Below, in pieces: positions 45,728-54,626 of a stretch of 64,000 nucleotides of DNA; the stretch's first letter is position 1, and each line of letters begins with the position of its first letter. The translations under genes were made by a program, and so were the position numbers. Source of the stretch: Bacillus sp. M6-12. Lineage in GTDB: Bacteria; Bacillota; Bacilli; Bacillales; DSM-1321. Where the stretch lies: the NCBI RefSeq assembly GCF_002860285.1, contig NZ_PGVF01000005.1, positions 62,001 through 126,000 on the forward strand, read 5' to 3'. Under the pieces are notes generated by a model. It saw nothing but the letters and a program-made list of their open reading frames with translations, was not told where the DNA came from and did no database searches.

Positions 45728-47113
45728 TTAAGCATTCAGAAACTTCTTAACAGCTGGGATTCTTTGAATGACAAACCAGTCAACTAGCCAAACAGCCAAT
45801 AGAGATAGTCCAATTAATGGAAAAAAGACCCCTAAAATAACCATTAAGATGAGGAATCCCTTCATCCTCTTTATGCTTGGTGCTGTTGGAGCGCCCATTC
45901 CTTTTTGGGGTTTCCGTTTCAGCCATAGATAACACCCACTGACTGCTACAAGGATAATTCCCAGACAGATAAATAGGCTGATTAATTGGTTTGGTAATCC
46001 AAATTGCGTTCCTTTATGCAAGGTAATACCCATTGCCACAATCTTACCGATTAGTCCATAATGATCAAAACGGTAATCTGCAAGGACAGCACCTGTGTAT
46101 TGATCGATGTGCATAGTAATCTCATCCTGGGCTTTTGGTGGATAGGCTGATAGCGTATAAACCCCGGTTTTGTCAGTTGGGATATAAATCGAATAACTAG
46201 GATCAATTCCTACTCGATCAGCAACGGATATTATATCATCGATTGACAATGGAATGAATCCTTGCAGTTTCGAGGTCGGAACATCTAAATTTTCAGCTGC
46301 CCATGGAACCTCAGCGATATCCTTCGTTTGAAGCATAGACGTGGGAGCGCTACCTGACCAAATCGAAGGTGGATATCCTGCACCTGAATTGGTAGCAATT
46401 GTTTGAAAGTGACTCCCCCAATATCCTGACCAAGGCAGACCTGTCATGATTAAAAAGAACATTCCAGCTGTAATCCAAAAAGCAGGAACTGCATGTAAAT
46501 CCCTTGCAAAAACATTTTTCCCCTTATTGAATCTAGGAAAGAAAACACCGGACATACTTTGCATTTTTCTTGGGAACCAAAGGTATAGACCCGTCACAAT
46601 GAGAATGACTGACCAGCAAGCAGCCAATTCTACAATTCTATCTCCTAGTTTTCCTGCCATTAACTCCCCATGTACTTCTTCGATCTTATTCATAATTCGA
46701 TTATCATCGTCCAGATCTCCCATTACTTCACCCGTATAGGGATTAGAGAAAACCGTAAGGGATTTATCATCGAGAACAATGTGAACTTCGCTTGAGCGTT
46801 TGTTACTTTCACCTGGTCGATAGCCAGTAACTAGTGCGCCAGGATGCAACTTCTTCACATTTTCGATTTGCAGCGATGGAGAAACCCTTTCTTCCTGGGG
46901 AGTTACCTCATAAAAGTCTTTATAAATTACATTTTCTATCTGCGGTTTAAAAAGATAGATAGAACCTGTAACTGCGAGCATGATTAATATTGGGGCAAAA
47001 AGTACCCCTGCATAAAAGTGCCATCTCCAAACAGTGTGATATATGCTTGTCTTTAATTTTCTGTTAGGCTTTGATTTAGATTTGTCAAGTAATTGCTGCT
47101 GTGTGATCGCCAT
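45728..47113 (-). CDS. PepSY-associated membrane protein
   Basis: 461 residues. Four membrane segments in the PepSY_TM arrangement: WHFYAGVLFAPILIMLAVTG near the start, LAACWSVILIVTGLYLWFP, FWITAGMFFLIMTGLPWSGY and ISLFICLGIILVAVSGCYLW, plus a hydrophobic C-terminus. Two PepSY regions lie outside (VTGYRPGESNKRSSEVHIVL; VADRVGIDPSYSIYIP). The family includes proteins near siderophore, iron-reductase and copper genes; reductase or sensing roles are proposed. It sits between SCO and the YtkA-like gene. Confidence 0.88.
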   Translation of the reverse strand: MAITQQQLLDKSKSKPNRKLKTSIYHTVWRWHFYAGVLFAPILIMLAVTGSIYLFKPQIENVIYKDFYEVTPQEERVSPSLQIENVKKLHPGALVTGYRPGESNKRSSEVHIVLDDKSLTVFSNPYTGEVMGDLDDDNRIMNKIEEVHGELMAGKLGDRIVELAACWSVILIVTGLYLWFPRKMQSMSGVFFPRFNKGKNVFARDLHAVPAFWITAGMFFLIMTGLPWSGYWGSHFQTIATNSGAGYPPSIWSGSAPTSMLQTKDIAEVPWAAENLDVPTSKLQGFIPLSIDDIISVADRVGIDPSYSIYIPTDKTGVYTLSAYPPKAQDEITMHIDQYTGAVLADYRFDHYGLIGKIVAMGITLHKGTQFGLPNQLISLFICLGIILVAVSGCYLWLKRKPQKGMGAPTAPSIKRMKGFLILMVILGVFFPLIGLSLLAVWLVDWFVIQRIPAVKKFLNA

Positions 47114-47132
47114 CTCGAATACTCCTTAATTG

Positions 47133-47693
47133 TTAATACAGTTTATTGATATCTTTGATTATTTCGTTATAATGAGAGCTTTGAAAACCATAGTCATTCA
47201 CAATCTTCCCGTTTTGATCAACTAAATATAAATTTGTCGCATGGATTACTTGATCAGAAGATTGAGGCTTTTGAACAAGAGTTTGAAATTGTTCCCTTGC
47301 AAATTTCTCAATTTCTTCTTGGGTATATCCAGTCAACATATTCCAGTTTAAATCATCTTGAGTGAACTTCTCCAAATACGTCTTTAACTTTTCAGGCGTA
47401 TCGACAGTTGGATCTACACTAAAAGATACAAGCTCTACTTCCAGGTTTTCTTTTTGCAGTTTTTGTTGTAATTTAGCCATACTTGCAGTCATTGGCGGGC
47501 AGACAGTTTCGCAATTGGTGAAAATGAAATCGGCAATCCATACTTTGCCTTTGAGATTTTCGACTCCAAACGGTTTCCCATTTTGATTTGTATAAGTGAA
47601 GGATTCCATTTCATACGGTTTGTTCTTATCTATCCCACACCCTGAAAGAACAACAAAAATAAGGAAAAGTAAGAATAATGCAATTTTTTTCAT
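47133..47693 (-). CDS. SCO1/SenC family copper-thiol lipoprotein
   Basis: 186 residues from the ATG at 47693, chosen because it begins a perfect lipoprotein signal (IALFLLFLIFVVLSGCG) and has AGAGGT upstream; the frame open further upstream is not a signal. Thioredoxin-like fold with CxxxC (FTNCETVCPPM) and the later His in QVIHATNLYLVD, the copper ligands of SCO. It delivers copper to cytochrome oxidase CuA or acts in thiol redox at the outer membrane face. The motif TTGTGAAGTTTTTGTGA lies 78 bases upstream. Confidence 0.92.
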   Translation of the reverse strand: MKKIALFLLFLIFVVLSGCGIDKNKPYEMESFTYTNQNGKPFGVENLKGKVWIADFIFTNCETVCPPMTASMAKLQQKLQKENLEVELVSFSVDPTVDTPEKLKTYLEKFTQDDLNWNMLTGYTQEEIEKFAREQFQTLVQKPQSSDQVIHATNLYLVDQNGKIVNDYGFQSSHYNEIIKDINKLY

Positions 47694-47770
47694 ACGTACC
47701 TCTTTTCTGTTCCCTCCTTTAATACCAGAGGGATATATTAAAGACTCAATAAAACAAGGATAAACAATGA

Positions 47771-47787
47771 TTGTGAAGTTTTTGTGA
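47771..47787 (-). promoter_or_regulatory. Candidate response-regulator site, copy 1
   Basis: TTGTGAAGTTTTTGTGA, read on the plus strand, holds two TGTGA units 11 bases apart. It lies upstream of SCO and between it and the sensor kinase terminator. The same motif occurs at 49981 and 62452. Confidence 0.5.
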
Positions 47788-47817
47788 TATATTTGCTTCA
47801 TTTTTCACAAAAAAAAA

Positions 47818-47838
47818 AGCCGGGTATAACCCAGCCGG
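47818..47838 (-). terminator. Terminator of the two-component operon
   Basis: CCGGCTGGGT TATA CCCGGC, with one bulge, is followed by ten T on the minus strand. It begins 1 base after the sensor kinase stop. Confidence 0.8.
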
Positions 47839-49239
47839 TTAAGTTAATTGTGGTAATTTTACAGTGACAGTGGTTCCTCGAATTGAATGGCTTGCTATAG
47901 AAAAAGTGCCACTATGTAACTGCACAATTTCCTTCACTATTGATAAACCTAAACCCGAGCCACCAGTAGATCGGCCTCTTGCTTTGTCTGTCCGAAAAAA
48001 GCGTTCGCCAATTCGGTTAATATCTTCATCTTGGATAAGAATACCCTTATTTGTCACTTCAAACTGCATCGTTTCGTTCACTTCTTTCAATTGAACCTCA
48101 ATTTCTGTGTTTTCCATACTGTATTTAATGGCATTATCTAATATATTATAAAGAACTTGTTGAATCCTTTTGGGATCTCCAAAAATGATGAGGTCATCTT
48201 GAACGCTTAGTTTTATATTCAAATTTTTATCAGCCAAATGAATTTGAAAAAGTTCCAGCGTATCAAATAGAAGCTGAGCAATTGCAATTGGTTCTTTTTC
48301 TAATACATAAAGATCTTCTTGTAGATGATTCAAATCAACTAAATCATGGATAAGTTTGTTTAAACGATCTGTTTCTTTTTCAATTGTTAATAAATACTTT
48401 TCAGCTTCCTCGGGAGAATTAAAGATTTGCTGCTTCAATGCTTGAGTATAACCACCTATGTAGGTTAGAGGCGTCCGAAGCTCATGAACAACATTCGATA
48501 TGAATTCCTTTTTTCGTTCCTCCTGTTGTTCCAGTGAATGACTCATTGAATTAAATGCCTCTGCCAGTTCACCGACTTCATCCTTATTTTGTGGGTACAA
48601 ACGGTTTGAGTAATTGCCTTTAGAAACCTCTTTTGAAAAGTTCTGTATTTCTGTGAGAGGTTGAAACAAGGATCGGCGAATCCTATTAACTACCAGAAAC
48701 AAGACAAGAAAATATGCAGCACCTGCTAATATTAAAATTGGAATGCTTTCCTGAAACACTTCTTGTATGGCAGCAAGTGGAACATAGATATAAATGTACC
48801 CAATGAGGGCCGTATCACTTTTAATAGGAAAAATCGCCCCAACTACTGTTCGATCAAATTCCTCAACATAGCCTTCCTTTAAAACATAATTCCCGTCCAA
48901 TAATTGTTGTCGATCATCTCTGTTAACAAGAGCCTCATCATTAATTTCGTATGGAAAGTAAGAGGATAACTCTTTCAAGTTATCAACAACGAGGATTTCA
49001 TATTCTGAGACGACATTGTACCAATGGATTTTTTCAATAATTTCTTCGCTTAAAGAACCATAATGATAATGAGAAGCTGTCCTTTCTCCTTGATATATAA
49101 CAGACTCGCGAATGCTGCTTAAATATAAATCCTTATATAGAAAGTGAAGAAAGAAGAAAGAAAAGAGAATTGTGAATCCAATGGTTGCTAGGATAAGCAG
49201 TAATACTTTTTGACTTAGTGTAAGATTAATTTCCTTCAA
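47839..49239 (-). CDS. Sensor histidine kinase
   Basis: 466 residues. Membrane helix 1 (VLLLILATIGFTILFSFFFL), an extracellular domain of about 130 residues, helix 2 (IPILILAGAAYFLVLFLVVN), HAMP (FQPLTEIQNFSKEVSKGNYS), HisKA with VVHELRTPLTYIGG (phospho-His), and the ATPase with NILDNAIKYSM, RFFRTDKARGRSTGGSGLGL. All boxes are intact. The gene follows the response regulator by 3 bases and ends at a terminator. The neighbours suggest copper or redox stress as signal, but the input domain itself is not recognised. Confidence 0.93.
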   Translation of the reverse strand: MKEINLTLSQKVLLLILATIGFTILFSFFFLHFLYKDLYLSSIRESVIYQGERTASHYHYGSLSEEIIEKIHWYNVVSEYEILVVDNLKELSSYFPYEINDEALVNRDDRQQLLDGNYVLKEGYVEEFDRTVVGAIFPIKSDTALIGYIYIYVPLAAIQEVFQESIPILILAGAAYFLVLFLVVNRIRRSLFQPLTEIQNFSKEVSKGNYSNRLYPQNKDEVGELAEAFNSMSHSLEQQEERKKEFISNVVHELRTPLTYIGGYTQALKQQIFNSPEEAEKYLLTIEKETDRLNKLIHDLVDLNHLQEDLYVLEKEPIAIAQLLFDTLELFQIHLADKNLNIKLSVQDDLIIFGDPKRIQQVLYNILDNAIKYSMENTEIEVQLKEVNETMQFEVTNKGILIQDEDINRIGERFFRTDKARGRSTGGSGLGLSIVKEIVQLHSGTFSIASHSIRGTTVTVKLPQLT

Positions 49240-49242
49240 AGG

Positions 49243-49917
49243 TTACACCTCAAATTTGTAGCCTATACCCCATACTGTCTGAATGAGGTTTCCGTTTTCC
49301 TTTAACTTCAGTCTCAATGTCTTTATATGTGTATCAACAGTTCGTTCAGTGCCATTGTATGAATCCCCCCATATGGATTGCAAGAGATGTTCTCTTGAGA
49401 AAACTCTTCCTTTATTATTGGCAAGTAAACTAAGCAGTTCAAACTCTTTTAAAGTTAAGGATAGGAGTTGACCATTTACATTTACTGAATGAGATTGAGT
49501 GTCTATCTTCAAAGGACCGATACTTAACTGTTCCATTTTTTGTGGAACACTCTTAGCACGCCTTAATACAGACTCAATTCTCGCCATTAGTTCACCAGGT
49601 TGAAAAGGCTTAACGATGTAATCATCTCCCCCTAATTTAAGACCTCGAATTTTATCCCACTCTTCCCCTTTAGCTGATAAAAAAATCATTGGTATATCGT
49701 ATTCTTTTTTTAATTCTTTAGCAAACGAAAACCCGTCCATAAATGGCATCATGACATCGACGATTAAAAGGTCGGGTAAGCTATTTTGGACCTTGGCCAA
49801 AGCGTCCGTTCCGTTAACCGCTTCTACAACACTATAGCCTTCTTTTTGCAAGAAGGTTTTCACTAAATCCCTCATTGTTTCCTCATCATCTATGATCATT
49901 ACGGTTATACCATTCAA
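49243..49917 (-). CDS. OmpR/PhoB-family response regulator
   Basis: 224 residues. The receiver has the acidic pair DDEE (10-13), phospho-acceptor D54 in LLIVDVMMP, and K in DDYIVKPF. The C-terminal winged helix has LTLKEFELLSLLANNKG and RTVDTHIKTLRLKLKENG. It forms an operon with the kinase. The motif TGTGAAGTTTTTGTGA stands 64-79 bases upstream, a spot suited to autoregulation. A decayed copy of its first third remains at 62217-62395. Confidence 0.93.
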   Translation of the reverse strand: MNGITVMIIDDEETMRDLVKTFLQKEGYSVVEAVNGTDALAKVQNSLPDLLIVDVMMPFMDGFSFAKELKKEYDIPMIFLSAKGEEWDKIRGLKLGGDDYIVKPFQPGELMARIESVLRRAKSVPQKMEQLSIGPLKIDTQSHSVNVNGQLLSLTLKEFELLSLLANNKGRVFSREHLLQSIWGDSYNGTERTVDTHIKTLRLKLKENGNLIQTVWGIGYKFEV

Positions 49918-49980
49918 ACTTCAAAACCCTCGCTCTTTAACAGAATTTAATATATAAATAATACCTATCTTAAAGGTATA

Positions 49981-49996
49981 TGTGAAGTTTTTGTGA
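49981..49996 (-). promoter_or_regulatory. Candidate response-regulator site, copy 2
   Basis: TGTGAAGTTTTTGTGA, in the divergent region between the response regulator (minus) and CopC (plus). The flanking ACCTATCTTAAAGGTAT is also kept in the second locus near 62430. Confidence 0.55.
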
Positions 49997-50230
49997 GATT
50001 TTCCGTGTTTCGTAAAAATATACGAAAGAGAAATTATTTTGGTTGACTTCATAATTATTGATGCCTAAAATGAACAAAGTGCCAAGGTATAAAGCTTCAT
50101 ATCAAAGTGAAGATTGTTTAAAGACGTTAATCCAAATTGTACGCTTACAAGGCTATGTTTGTAGGAAAACACCCAGGAAACAGGTAAACCTAAAAGGTTT
50201 TCTAAACACAATAATTATGAGGTGATTTAT

Positions 50231-50797
50231 TTGAAATTTATGTTACATGTTTTATTAGTTATTTCTCTTTTAGCCCTTCCGACTGCTGCTTTAGCCCATA
50301 CAGGAATCGAAAGCTCAAAGCCAGAAGCCAACACTGTTGTACAAGAAGATACAAAAGAAATTACACTGTTCTTTGAAGGTAATATAGAAGATTTAAGCAC
50401 CATGGCTGTTAAGGATGGAAATGGGCAGAAATTAGAATTAAAGACTGTAAATGTGAATGAGAATACATTAACCGGGGAACTTGTGAATCCTCTTCCTAAG
50501 GGGAACATTACTGTAACGTATAATATCGTTTCTGAGGATGGGCATCCAATGGAAGGTAGCTTAGCTTTTCAAGTGGCCAACGAACCATCAATTGAACCAA
50601 CCACTAATAATGATCATGAACCACAAAATGAAACTCAGCCTGTAGAAAAGGAAAAAGAAGAATCAAATACTAATCCTTCACCTGCGGTTGAAGAGGATAT
50701 GAAAACAAACACTGTTTCACCATTAATAGTGGTTATCGCTGCTGTTATTGTTATCGGAGGAATCATCTTGATTGTGGTAAGAAAAAGAAAGAAATGA
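50231..50797 (+). CDS. CopC-domain copper-resistance protein, copy 1
   Basis: 188 residues from the TTG at 50231, which follows TGAGGTGA; a GTG inside that site is less likely. Signal peptide (LLVISLLALPTAALAHTGI) ending before a His-Thr start like mature CopC. The CopC domain has ESSKPEANTVVQEDTKEITL, VTYNIVSEDGHPMEGSLAF. A Pro/Glu/Asn-rich linker leads to a C-terminal membrane anchor (SPLIVVIAAVIVIGGIILIV) with RKRKK. Copper is bound outside the cell by His residues. It overlaps the broken CopD gene by 4 bases. A paralogue is at 62726. Confidence 0.9.
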   Translation: MKFMLHVLLVISLLALPTAALAHTGIESSKPEANTVVQEDTKEITLFFEGNIEDLSTMAVKDGNGQKLELKTVNVNENTLTGELVNPLPKGNITVTYNIVSEDGHPMEGSLAFQVANEPSIEPTTNNDHEPQNETQPVEKEKEESNTNPSPAVEEDMKTNTVSPLIVVIAAVIVIGGIILIVVRKRKK

Positions 50798-51145
50798 CCT
50801 GGATCCTTACCCTTTCAGATGCAGCTCTTTACCTTTGCTATTCCTTGGTGCTAGGCAGTTGTCTATTAGCTTCTATACCAGAAAATAAGAGAGTACCGAT
50901 CCGTTTTTTCTAATCGGTACCGTGTCATGCTGACAATACTTATTCCATTGCTGGCATTTGTTCCAGTGTTAGAAATCCTTATTAAATTTTCGGCTAATCG
51001 AGATATTTCACTTGTAATAACAAGTGTTTTATTAAATTCAAGAACAGGAACAGCATGGCTGGTGGTATTAACTGTATCTATCTTTCTTGTGTTATTTCTA
51101 TTAAATATGGACATTCAAACATCGAGATTACATGCACGGAAATAA
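50794..51145 (+). pseudogene. CopD-like gene, frameshifted and 3'-truncated
   Basis: ATGA overlap with CopC. It opens TWILTLSDAALYLCYSLVLG, matching the intact copy at 63304. An extra T in a run (CGTTTTTTCTAATCGG against CGTTTTTCAAATCGG) gives an early stop after VPIRFF. In the shifted frame VMLTILIPLLAFVPVLEILI continues to LLNMDIQTSRLHARK. Homology then ends at about 51135 and the membrane C-terminal part is absent. Confidence 0.85.
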
Positions 51146-51225
51146 ATTTGCTGAAATCATAATGACAAAAAATGCTGTTGTCATGTAACAACTTTGTCGT
51201 CATATAAACCACCTATCGCGACAAT

Positions 51226-51260
51226 AATGAAGTCCGGCTTAATATTAGCCGGACTTCATT
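51226..51260 (-). terminator. Hairpin AATGAAGTCCGGCT/AGCCGGACTTCATT
   Basis: A perfect 14-bp stem with a 7-base loop, about 20 bases after the stop of the 30-codon ORF on the minus strand. It is a strong terminator core, though the T run after it is short. Confidence 0.75.
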
Positions 51261-51281
51261 GTGATTTAAAACTGATGATAT

Positions 51282-51374
51282 TCAACTAAACCACCCTATA
51301 GCCACCCACGCAGCGAAAATCAGCACTGCACCACAGAGAATGAAAATAGATTGAATCCGTCCATACTGTTTCAT
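51282..51374 (-). CDS. Possible 30-residue membrane peptide
   Basis: ATG at 51374: MKQYGRIQSIFILCGAVLIF then AAWVAIGWFS. It has a basic start and one membrane helix. There is no clear ribosome site, only a C-rich CCCAGCCCC stretch that belongs to a predicted RNA structure. It lies between TerC and a strong terminator on the same strand. Not recognised. Translation may depend on the upstream structure, or the ORF may be chance. Confidence 0.4.
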   Translation of the reverse strand: MKQYGRIQSIFILCGAVLIFAAWVAIGWFS

Positions 51375-51460
51375 GGGGCTGGGAGAGGAAGGTCGATGAA
51401 CTATGGTGCCTTAGAGCCCATCCTATAGTCTGACTCCAACGACCACGGTGCACCACAGCC
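51375..51460 (-). ncRNA. Candidate structured RNA element upstream of the 30-codon ORF
   Basis: Three nested stems can be drawn: 51377-51381 (GGCTG) with 51456-51460 (CAGCC); 51391-51395 (GGTCG) with 51440-51444 (CGACC); 51400-51406 (ACTATGG) with 51422-51429 (CCTATAGT, one bulge). The stretch is GC-rich against its AT-rich surroundings. It does not fit the yybP-ykoY, cobalamin, T-box or other motifs I know. Confidence 0.4.
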
Positions 51461-51572
51461 ACCAACCTAAGCCATTTATTTATAATTCTAACACTACTCT
51501 ATAAATATTGATTTAAGGTCGGTGAACAGCCAAGTATGCTTGTTACGTTTCGCAAGATGGTGCTTCTGCCTT

Positions 51573-52346
51573 TTAGGACTTATTTTTCGCGAGTGACTTA
51601 TTGCCTGGTGCAAACCATCCTATTAGAGCGATACCGACTAATACTACATAGAAAATCAGAGTCCAAGCGGTACTATGGGGAAAGTGGTGATCTAAAACAC
51701 CAATATCCTCGTGAGCAAGAGTAATTACAGCAAGTTTGATACCGACCCAGGCAACAATTGCATATGCAGTTGTTTCCAATGCTGGACGTTTTTCGAGAAG
51801 TGCAACAAACCAGGTTGCTGCAAACTTTATTAAGATAAGACCCGCAATACCTCCAAGAACTACAACAATAAACTGTCCACCATCCATGCCGCCAAAATTA
51901 TCGAGCGGTGAATCGGGAAGACCAAGCGCAAGAGCAACCGCTGCCAGAATCGAATCAATTGCAAAAGCGAGGTCAGCTAAAGCAATCTTCCCTACTGTGG
52001 GCCAGAAAGCTTTCCCAGCGGACTCCTCTTCATCATCTTTATGAATATTCATATTTTCTTTCCCGAAACGGGCCTGTATGACATGCTTTAAGCCTAGGTA
52101 AAGCAGATAGGCAGCTCCTATAGCCTGTATCTGCCAGACATTTGCAATAAAGGAAATTGCAAAAAGTGCAGCAAAGCGGAAAGCGAAAGCCATAATGATT
52201 CCGTAATTAATAGCTCTTTTTTTCTGGTCTTCGGGTAAATGCTTGGCTATAACTGCTAGTACTAGGGCATTATCGGCCGATAACAATCCTTCTAAACCGA
52301 TTAGAATCAACAACGCCCATGCATACTCCAGCCAGAGTGACTCCAT
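51573..52346 (-). CDS. TerC family membrane protein
   Basis: 257 residues with about seven membrane helices and the TerC signatures GLEGLLSADNALVLAVIAKH and ALADLAFAIDSILAAVALAL, which carry the conserved membrane aspartates. The C-terminus has FPHSTAWTLIFYVVLVGIAL. Bacillus TerC proteins (YkoY, YceF) export manganese or metallate secreted enzymes. No manganese riboswitch is visible upstream. GGAGAGAGGTG precedes the ATG. The cytosolic loop NIHKDDEEESAG is acidic. Confidence 0.93.
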   Translation of the reverse strand: MESLWLEYAWALLILIGLEGLLSADNALVLAVIAKHLPEDQKKRAINYGIIMAFAFRFAALFAISFIANVWQIQAIGAAYLLYLGLKHVIQARFGKENMNIHKDDEEESAGKAFWPTVGKIALADLAFAIDSILAAVALALGLPDSPLDNFGGMDGGQFIVVVLGGIAGLILIKFAATWFVALLEKRPALETTAYAIVAWVGIKLAVITLAHEDIGVLDHHFPHSTAWTLIFYVVLVGIALIGWFAPGNKSLAKNKS

Positions 52347-52487
52347 ACACCTCTCTCCTTTCTAAAAACATAAATGTTATGTATAAGTTTTACTAAAATT
52401 CGCTAACAAAAATAATTATTCCCCATATAAAACATAGGCAATCTTAAATAATGATTATAGCTTTTATGGCCTGCTTTATGCGCACGC

Positions 52488-52660
52488 GCTAAAGTATGTA
52501 CCAGCAAACAAAGACAGGACTATAACTACCATATATATTAAAGATAAGTTTGTTATATTCCTTTTTGTCGAGTCACTATAGTTACTATAACTTTTCCCTG
52601 CTATTGAAAATGTTAAGACAACTACTATTAACAAGATTCTTATTAAAAGATCATAGCGAA
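52488..52660 (-). pseudogene. Small two-helix membrane ORF without clear start
   Basis: The minus strand reads HEVRYDLLIRILLIVVVLTF, SIAGKSYSNYSDSTKRN, then LSLIYMVVIVLSLFAGTYFS and a stop. A good ribosome site (GGGGGG) and ATG stand just before but in another frame, giving MKFAMIF. A one-base loss near the start would explain this. The remaining part of 52347-53043 shows nothing else. Confidence 0.35.
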
Positions 52661-53043
52661 CTTCATGCTTACACCCCCCATTGTTTTCGTGTTAATAAAC
52701 ATATATAAATAATATCATCGATTAGCATAATGTTTCTTAAGCTATCCATTTATAATGTTTATATTTTATTATTTAATATTTTATGGATATTTTCTAATTC
52801 GACAAAAATAGACATTTTCCTGCTTTGTTAAAAAAGATCTTCGCTGCAAATTATTCCAAGAGAAATATTAATTAACTTTATTGTTTTCATTTCATACTTT
52901 CATCCATTAAGGATAAATTTGAATCATCAAAAGTAGTACAACTAATCTGGAATATATAGTACTTAGTTATCCCTTTTCCAACGAGTGACAAAGGGATATT
53001 CCCTAGAAAAATTCTCGGACATATTATTAACAGGTGATTAAAA

Positions 53044-53077
53044 AAACCTTAGCCTTTTAGAATTATGGCTAAGGTTT
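53044..53077 (-). terminator. Terminator of the ribonucleotide reductase operon
   Basis: AAACCTTAGCC pairs with GGCTAAGGTTT (11 bp), followed by TTTTTT on the minus strand, 41 bases past the flavodoxin stop. Confidence 0.8.
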
Positions 53078-53117
53078 AGAGTTGATTCCGAGAAAATTGT
53101 GTAGAGTAATCTAATTT

Positions 53118-53552
53118 TTATACTAGCTCTCTTGTCAGCAATTCCACAAACTTCTGGCACCGGAGAAAATCCTGTTTTTGCGGAAGCAGTTCAACTTTCA
53201 GTGTTGCAGCTAAATTCGTGTGGACGTATAGCATGTCCCGAAAAAGATCAACTGCACCACAAAAGTTAGGATAGAAGCTATCTCCGGTCCCAAACACAGC
53301 TGTAGTGATGTCCTTTCTATTTTGTGCTTGAAATCCTCTATAAAGCTTCAGCATTTCTTTTGGGATTTCTCCATTTCCCCATGTATATGAACCAATAGCA
53401 AAAGCCTGGAATTCAGTTAGACGAGATATAGGAAACTCTTCTATTTTATAAATTGTAGTGTCGACTGACTTACTGAGGCAAATTTGATATAGGTCCCCGG
53501 CTAATTCTTTCGTGTTTCCTGTAATTGAAGTATAAACAATCGCAGCTTTCAT
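53118..53552 (-). CDS. Flavodoxin, likely NrdI-like partner of the reductase
   Basis: 144 residues. FMN-binding loop TSITGNTKELA near the start and a second site GSYTWGNGEIPKEM, with VFGTGDSFYPNFCGAVDLF as third loop, all typical of short-chain flavodoxins. The gene directly follows the beta subunit (1 base apart). NrdI-type flavodoxins supply the oxidant for the manganese-tyrosyl cofactor of class Ib enzymes. The sequence looks more like ordinary flavodoxin than NrdI, so the exact role is inferred from its place. Confidence 0.88.
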   Translation of the reverse strand: MKAAIVYTSITGNTKELAGDLYQICLSKSVDTTIYKIEEFPISRLTEFQAFAIGSYTWGNGEIPKEMLKLYRGFQAQNRKDITTAVFGTGDSFYPNFCGAVDLFRDMLYVHTNLAATLKVELLPQKQDFLRCQKFVELLTRELV

Positions 53553-54599
53553 CTACAATTCATCAAAGCCATTGGAATGTGAAACTTTTGTATAGGTTCT
53601 GGATTTTTGTTCAAAAAAATCGGATTTTGTTTCATTCATCATCTCATCTCCAAAAACTTGAATCCATGGCATTGGATTCTTTCTTTCTTCATAAAGATTT
53701 TTAAGTCCAAACTGTCTTAATCGCTTGTTTGCCAGATATTCGACATACCCTTCGAATTCAGCCAAATCAATCCCTTTTATTTGGGCTAATATATAATGGG
53801 CCCACTCTTTTTCGAGCTGCACAGCCGTATTAATTGTTTGATAAATATATTCAATATTCTCATCGGTATTAAGATGAGGATTCTCGGTTAAGAGAATACG
53901 GATAAACTGGGAAATAAAGTAGGCGTGCTGCATTTCATCCCGCTGAATATAGCTGATCATTGTACTGGTTTTAAGCATTTTTTGATGGCGGGCCAAATGG
54001 TAGAAAAAAGCAAAGCCAGCATAAAAATAAATGCCTTCAAGATTTATAGAGTTCACACATAATTTGAATAACGACTGCTGGTTAGGGTTCTGTCTAAATT
54101 CCTCATAAGCATCCAATATGAGTTTATTTCGTTTCCGTACAATCAGATCGTTTTTGGCCTGATTAAACCGGTTATTTTGCTCATCCAGGGGAATGAGCGA
54201 GCTTAGTATATAGGAATATGATTCATTATGAACTGCTTCCTGCTGAGAAATAACTGCAAAAATAGCCTTGAAACTGGAATCTGACACATAATCCATCACC
54301 TGGCTCATTGTCGGAGTTTGCAGGCTGTCGAGTGATGCAAGCTGTGTATTGATCCGTAAAAATACGTCTTGCTCATGTTTACTTAAGAAATCCCACTGCT
54401 TAATATCGTCCTGCATATTAATTTCCTGAGCCTTCCAAAAGTTGGATAGCAGAGTTTGATACAATTCGTACATTTGGGGGTATGCAATATCGTTCCAGTT
54501 AAGAATACCTGAAGACTCTCCGTTAATAACCCCGGTAGATTTATTTGGATATTCAGGATTCAATAGCTTAATTTTGGACAATGTTTTATGTTCCAACAA
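53553..54599 (-). CDS. Ribonucleotide reductase class I, beta subunit
   Basis: 348 residues. Metal ligands in order: D in TQLASLDSLQ, E and H in SQQEAVHNESYSYIL, with the radical Tyr four residues after that His, E in NLEGIYFYAGFAFF, and E/H in IQRDEMQHAYF. The C-terminal tail needed to bind alpha is present (FDEL). It houses the tyrosyl radical for nucleotide reduction. It lies between alpha and flavodoxin genes, under one promoter with a cobalamin riboswitch. Confidence 0.93.
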   Translation of the reverse strand: MLEHKTLSKIKLLNPEYPNKSTGVINGESSGILNWNDIAYPQMYELYQTLLSNFWKAQEINMQDDIKQWDFLSKHEQDVFLRINTQLASLDSLQTPTMSQVMDYVSDSSFKAIFAVISQQEAVHNESYSYILSSLIPLDEQNNRFNQAKNDLIVRKRNKLILDAYEEFRQNPNQQSLFKLCVNSINLEGIYFYAGFAFFYHLARHQKMLKTSTMISYIQRDEMQHAYFISQFIRILLTENPHLNTDENIEYIYQTINTAVQLEKEWAHYILAQIKGIDLAEFEGYVEYLANKRLRQFGLKNLYEERKNPMPWIQVFGDEMMNETKSDFFEQKSRTYTKVSHSNGFDEL

Positions 54600-54626
54600 A
54601 GATAATACCTCCTCATATTTTGTTCA

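Noticed and set aside
51375..52700. Manganese (yybP-ykoY) riboswitch for the TerC gene.
   Set aside because: No conserved yybP-ykoY boxes were found upstream of TerC, and the structured stretch downstream does not match them either.
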